From an uncultured Gemmatimonadota bacterium (GTDB lineage Bacteria; Gemmatimonadota; Gemmatimonadetes; Gemmatimonadales; GWC2-71-9), in assembly GCA_946887295.1 (NCBI GenBank), contig CAMPKP010000054.1, forward strand, positions 1-18,882: a stretch of 18,882 nt of DNA, in the 5' to 3' direction. The notes under the pieces are model-generated. The model searched no databases and was not told where the DNA came from. It worked only from the letters and a program-made list of their open reading frames with translations. The position numbers and the translations under genes are program-made. Below are positions 16,178 through 18,882 of this stretch, piece after piece (within the stretch, counting starts at the first letter, position 1; each line of letters starts with the position of its first letter).

Positions 16178-17742
16178 GCGCGGGCGCGCTGGTGCTCGCC
16201 GCGCACGGCTCCCGTCGGGACCCCGCGGCGAACGCATTGGTGCGCCGGCTTGCCCAGGCGGTGCGCGAGCGGCGGCTCTTCGACGAGGTCGCGGTCGCCT
16301 TCCATCAGGGAGAGCCGGGATTCGATGCCGTGCTCGACGAGCTCGAGTCGGATGCCGTGACGGTGGTGCCGGTGATGACCAGCGCGGGGCACTACGCCGA
16401 CGTGGTGCTGCCGGAGGCCCTCGCCCTGAACCGCCGCCGCGCCGCGGTGCGCCTGCGGGTGACGCCGCCGGTCGGCTCGCACGCGGGGATCGCGCCGCTG
16501 GTGGCCCGGCGGGTGAGCGAGCTCCTCAGGGATTTCGGGCTGCTCCGGGGCGAGACCGTGCTGCTCCTGGCCGGGCACGGAACCCGGCGGCACCCGGCGA
16601 GCCGGGACACCACGCTCCAGCTCGCGGAGACGCTGCGGCGCCGCCGCGTCGCCTCGGAGGTGGGCGCCGGGTTTCTCGACGACGAGCCCGGTCTCCCCGA
16701 GACGCTGGCGTCGTCGGGATGCGGGCCCGTGATCGTGCTCCCGTTCCTGATCGGGGGCGGCACGCACGCGGCGGACGACATCCCACGCGCCATCGGGCTC
16801 GAGCCCGGGGAGGCACCGCTCGCCGGGCGGATGGACGGGCGGCTCGTCGTCGTGGATCATCCCGTCGGCACCCTGCCGGGCATCGTGGACGTGATCGTGG
16901 ATCTCGCACGGCGGCATCCGCCGCCGCCCCCGCGGGTGGCGCGCCGCGGCGGCCGCTCCGATCGGACGGCCCCGGGCTCGGTGCACCTCGTGGGCGGCGG
17001 GCCGGGAGATCCGGGCCTCGTCACCGTCCGCGGGGCCGACCTGCTGAGGCGCGCCGACGTCGTGGTGCACGATCGTCTGATCGGGCCCGACCTCCTGGAG
17101 GAGACCCGGCTCGGTGCCGAGCTGGTGGACGTCGGCAAAGGCGCGGGGCACGCCCCGCTGTCACAGGACGAGATCAACCGGCTGCTGGTGGACCGCGCCC
17201 GCTCCGGGCTCGCGGTGGTTCGGCTCAAGGGCGGCGACCCCTTCGTGTTCGGCCGGGGAAGCGAGGAGCTGGCGGCATGTCGCGCCGCCGGGGTGCCCTG
17301 CGAAGTGGTGCCCGGAGTGTCGAGCGCCATCGCCGGTCCCGCGGCCGCGGGGATCCCGGTGACGGCGCGAGGGATCGCGCGCTCGTTCGCGGTGGTGACC
17401 GCCCAGCAGGCGGGCGACAGCGGCGAGCACGATGTCGCCGCGCTCTCGGCGGTCGACACCATCGTGGTGCTGATGGGTCGCGCCGCGCTTCCCGTCTTCA
17501 CGGCGAAGCTCGTCGCAGCCGGACGGGACCCCGCGACGCCGGCGGCGTGCATCCAGTCGGCCACCACCCCAGCCCAACGGGTGACGCTGGCGACGCTCGG
17601 CACCATCGCCGAAGCGGCGGAGCGCGACGGTCTGGAGGCACCGATCGTGACGGTGATCGGAGAGGTCGCGAGGATGGGGACGGCGGAAGGGGTCGCCGGC
17701 GCGCCCGCCTTGGACGCGATGGTGGCGCTGGCCCGGGCCTAG
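16174..17742 (+). CDS. Fused sirohydrochlorin chelatase (two CbiX domains) and uroporphyrinogen-III C-methyltransferase
   Basis: 522 residues from a GTG at 16174 overlapping the cysI stop. Residues 1-245 are two tandem CbiX/SirB units, each with its pair of metal-site histidines: His11 (AAHGSR) and His73 (SAGHYAD), then His135 (AGHGTR) and His198 (GGTHAAD). A Pro/Arg-rich linker (about 246-268) leads to a SUMT/CobA methyltransferase: HLVGGGPGDPGLVTVRGADL (271-290), LKGGDPFVFGRG (351-362) and PGVSSAIAGPAAAGIPVTARG (380-400). The methyltransferase makes precorrin-2 from uroporphyrinogen III and the chelatase inserts iron to give siroheme. The middle step, precorrin-2 dehydrogenase, is missing from the fusion and must be elsewhere. 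Position directly after cysI shows that the product is siroheme for sulfite reductase. A cobalt preference for the chelatase cannot be excluded. Confidence 0.92.
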   Translation: MSAGALVLAAHGSRRDPAANALVRRLAQAVRERRLFDEVAVAFHQGEPGFDAVLDELESDAVTVVPVMTSAGHYADVVLPEALALNRRRAAVRLRVTPPVGSHAGIAPLVARRVSELLRDFGLLRGETVLLLAGHGTRRHPASRDTTLQLAETLRRRRVASEVGAGFLDDEPGLPETLASSGCGPVIVLPFLIGGGTHAADDIPRAIGLEPGEAPLAGRMDGRLVVVDHPVGTLPGIVDVIVDLARRHPPPPPRVARRGGRSDRTAPGSVHLVGGGPGDPGLVTVRGADLLRRADVVVHDRLIGPDLLEETRLGAELVDVGKGAGHAPLSQDEINRLLVDRARSGLAVVRLKGGDPFVFGRGSEELAACRAAGVPCEVVPGVSSAIAGPAAAGIPVTARGIARSFAVVTAQQAGDSGEHDVAALSAVDTIVVLMGRAALPVFTAKLVAAGRDPATPAACIQSATTPAQRVTLATLGTIAEAAERDGLEAPIVTVIGEVARMGTAEGVAGAPALDAMVALARA

Positions 17743-17747
17743 GGCCG

Positions 17748-18704
17748 CTACCTGCCTCTTGGCCGGGTGACGAGGACCGGCCGCTCGCCCCCGCGCACCA
17801 GCTTGTCCGCCACGCTGCCGAGCACCAGGCGCCGCACGCCGCCCCGGCCGTGGGTGGCCAATGCCACCATCCCGATGTCCGGCGCGCGCGCGGCCTCCTG
17901 GATGGCATCGAACACGCTGGTGCCGAGCACCACCACAGCCGATGCGGCCACTCCCGCCGAGGTCAGCCGATCGGCGACTCCCTGGAGATAGTCCCGGGCC
18001 TGCTCTCGAGCGAGCCGCGAGAGGTCCTCCATGAGCCCGACCGGGTATACCGACGACAGATCGATCATCAGCCCGACCGGTTGCACCACCTGGATAAGGA
18101 CGAGCCTGGAGCCCCACAGACGGGCGAGCGCCGCCGCCACCGGCAGCACGGCCTCGGCCCTCGGCGATCCGTCCAGCGCCACCAGAATCGCGCGTACGGC
18201 GGGTGCCTCCCCCGACGTCGCCCCGTCCTCCTTCGGCCGGATGATGAGCATCGGAACCTCCAGCCGCCGGACCAGCTGATCGGCCACGCTGCCGAGCCAG
18301 GCTCGCCGGATCCCGCCCAGCCCGTGGGTGGTCATCACGACCAGATCGGCGCCTATGTCCGAGACGTACTCCGCGATCGCGGGAGCCGGAGTGCCATCGA
18401 GCATCGCCCGGGCGACCTGCACCTTCTGCTCCTCCTTGAGCCGTGCGGCGACCTTCCGCAGGTACTGGTCCTGTGACTTCCGCAGCATCAGCTCGATCCT
18501 GATGTAGAGTCGCACCGAGGCTTCGTCGAGCGGCGGAGGAAAGGGCGATTGATGCACCAGCACGAGGCGAAGGCGCGCCCGGGCCGGCCGGGCGATCGCG
18601 GCCGCCCACGGCAGCGCCTGTTCGGCGAAGGAGGAGCCGTCGAGCGGGACCAGGACCGAGCGGAATCGGGGAAGCGAGGGAGCCGGCGAGGTCTTCTTCT
18701 TCAT
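17748..18704 (-). CDS. Universal stress protein with two UspA domains
   Basis: 318 residues from the ATG at 18704, which has AGGAG seven bases upstream; a longer frame to 18794 is open but unsupported. Two UspA domains in tandem: residues 13-156 and 170-315. Each starts with a nucleotide-contact Asp (Asp22 in LVPLDGS, Asp178 in LVALDGS) and ends with the ATP-binding pattern G-x9-G-S: G128 to G138-S139 (THGLGGIRRAWLGSVAD) and G286 to G296-S297 (THGRGGVRRLVLGSVAD). Both halves therefore look ATP-binding. A charged helical part (65-95) links strands in domain 1. Role: stress-related nucleotide-binding protein, target unknown. Its start overlaps the small YgaP-like ORF as ATGA, and its stop is five bases from the convergent chelatase-methyltransferase stop. 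Confidence 0.93.
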   Translation of the reverse strand: MKKKTSPAPSLPRFRSVLVPLDGSSFAEQALPWAAAIARPARARLRLVLVHQSPFPPPLDEASVRLYIRIELMLRKSQDQYLRKVAARLKEEQKVQVARAMLDGTPAPAIAEYVSDIGADLVVMTTHGLGGIRRAWLGSVADQLVRRLEVPMLIIRPKEDGATSGEAPAVRAILVALDGSPRAEAVLPVAAALARLWGSRLVLIQVVQPVGLMIDLSSVYPVGLMEDLSRLAREQARDYLQGVADRLTSAGVAASAVVVLGTSVFDAIQEAARAPDIGMVALATHGRGGVRRLVLGSVADKLVRGGERPVLVTRPRGR

Positions 18705-18835
18705 GGGCCGCTCCTGAGGAACGGGCGAACGGGACAGAATCCCGTGAGGGCCGAACCGAACGGTATCAGTCCGACCAGCGTAAGGTAGCGCCACGGCTCG
18801 GGCAGTGATCCGTAGAGATCTAGCGGACCGACCAT
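18701..18835 (-). CDS. Small YgaP/DUF2892-like membrane ORF
   Basis: 44 residues from the ATG at 18835: the end reads WRYLTLVGLIPFGSALTGFCPV, close to the last helix and GFCPLY motif of the YgaP/DUF2892 family of small membrane proteins. Its TGA overlaps the ATG of the universal stress protein gene (ATGA), which supports real translation. The N-terminal helix typical of the family is lacking from this start; the same frame stays open through an ATG at 18853 to the right edge of the window, so the gene may begin outside it or be a remnant. No strong ribosome-binding site is seen. Too short for most gene finders. Confidence 0.45.
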   Translation of the reverse strand: MVGPLDLYGSLPEPWRYLTLVGLIPFGSALTGFCPVRPFLRSGP

Positions 18836-18853
18836 GAAGGAAGGATGAACCAT

Positions 18854-18879
18854 CCGAGAAGGACTCGGGGGGTTCCGAG
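18854..18879. repeat. Overlapping inverted repeats at the right edge
   Basis: CCGAG-AAGGA-CTCGG (18854-18868) and CTCGG-GGGGTT-CCGAG (18864-18879) share the central CTCGG, so either hairpin may form but not both. Possibly part of the promoter or leader region of the small ORF and stress-protein genes; the window ends three bases later. Confidence 0.35.
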
Positions 18880-18882
18880 CCG

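Overview
The window is bacterial chromosome, very G+C-rich by eye. It is dominated by housekeeping and cell-envelope genes: several lipoproteins with clear lipoboxes, secreted beta-propellers, a double-domain universal stress protein and a short alanine/threonine/proline-rich lipoprotein. The style of the gene set reminded me of Gemmatimonadota or a similar soil lineage, but this is an impression; there is no rRNA or marker gene here. I found no transposase, integrase, phage gene, CRISPR array, tRNA or rRNA.

Layout. (1) Positions 1-4166, minus strand: a tightly packed run reading ParB-like protein, SMP-30-type propeller lipoprotein, dienelactone hydrolase-like protein, M1-peptidase-like protein that has lost its zinc ligands, then a lipoprotein running off the left edge. 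(2) 4418-8088, plus strand: a small protein resembling CdiI-type immunity proteins, the glutamate/sodium symporter GltS, a secreted unknown, a UBP-type zinc finger and an ATP-grasp ligase. (3) 8093-10157, minus strand: DoxX, an Asp-box propeller lipoprotein and a four-helix membrane protein. (4) 10244-12902, minus strand: a protein-L-isoaspartate methyltransferase that looks exported, ThiC, a TPP riboswitch and a 56-residue membrane protein with a TTG start. (5) 13149-17742, plus strand: a small lipoprotein, then a sulfate-assimilation operon: [4Fe-4S] APS reductase, siroheme sulfite reductase, and a fused sirohydrochlorin chelatase/uroporphyrinogen-III methyltransferase that makes the siroheme. 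(6) 17748-18835, minus strand: a universal stress protein preceded by, and overlapping, a tiny YgaP/DUF2892-like ORF.

The most interesting element is the leader of the sulfur operon. A TTGACA promoter places transcription start at or next to the ATG of a 35-codon ORF that carries three consecutive TGT cysteine codons. All 13 cysteine codons of the two enzyme genes that follow are TGC. The ORF is followed by a strong hairpin-plus-T-run terminator that ends 34 bases before the cysH start, leaving no room for another promoter. This is the architecture expected for cysteine-responsive transcription attenuation.

Other notable points are the catalytically dead M1 homologue, a riboswitch whose aptamer and Shine-Dalgarno region share a copy of the same heptamer and so could switch translation, and a methyltransferase whose signal peptide is reached only from a CTG start overlapping the thiC stop.
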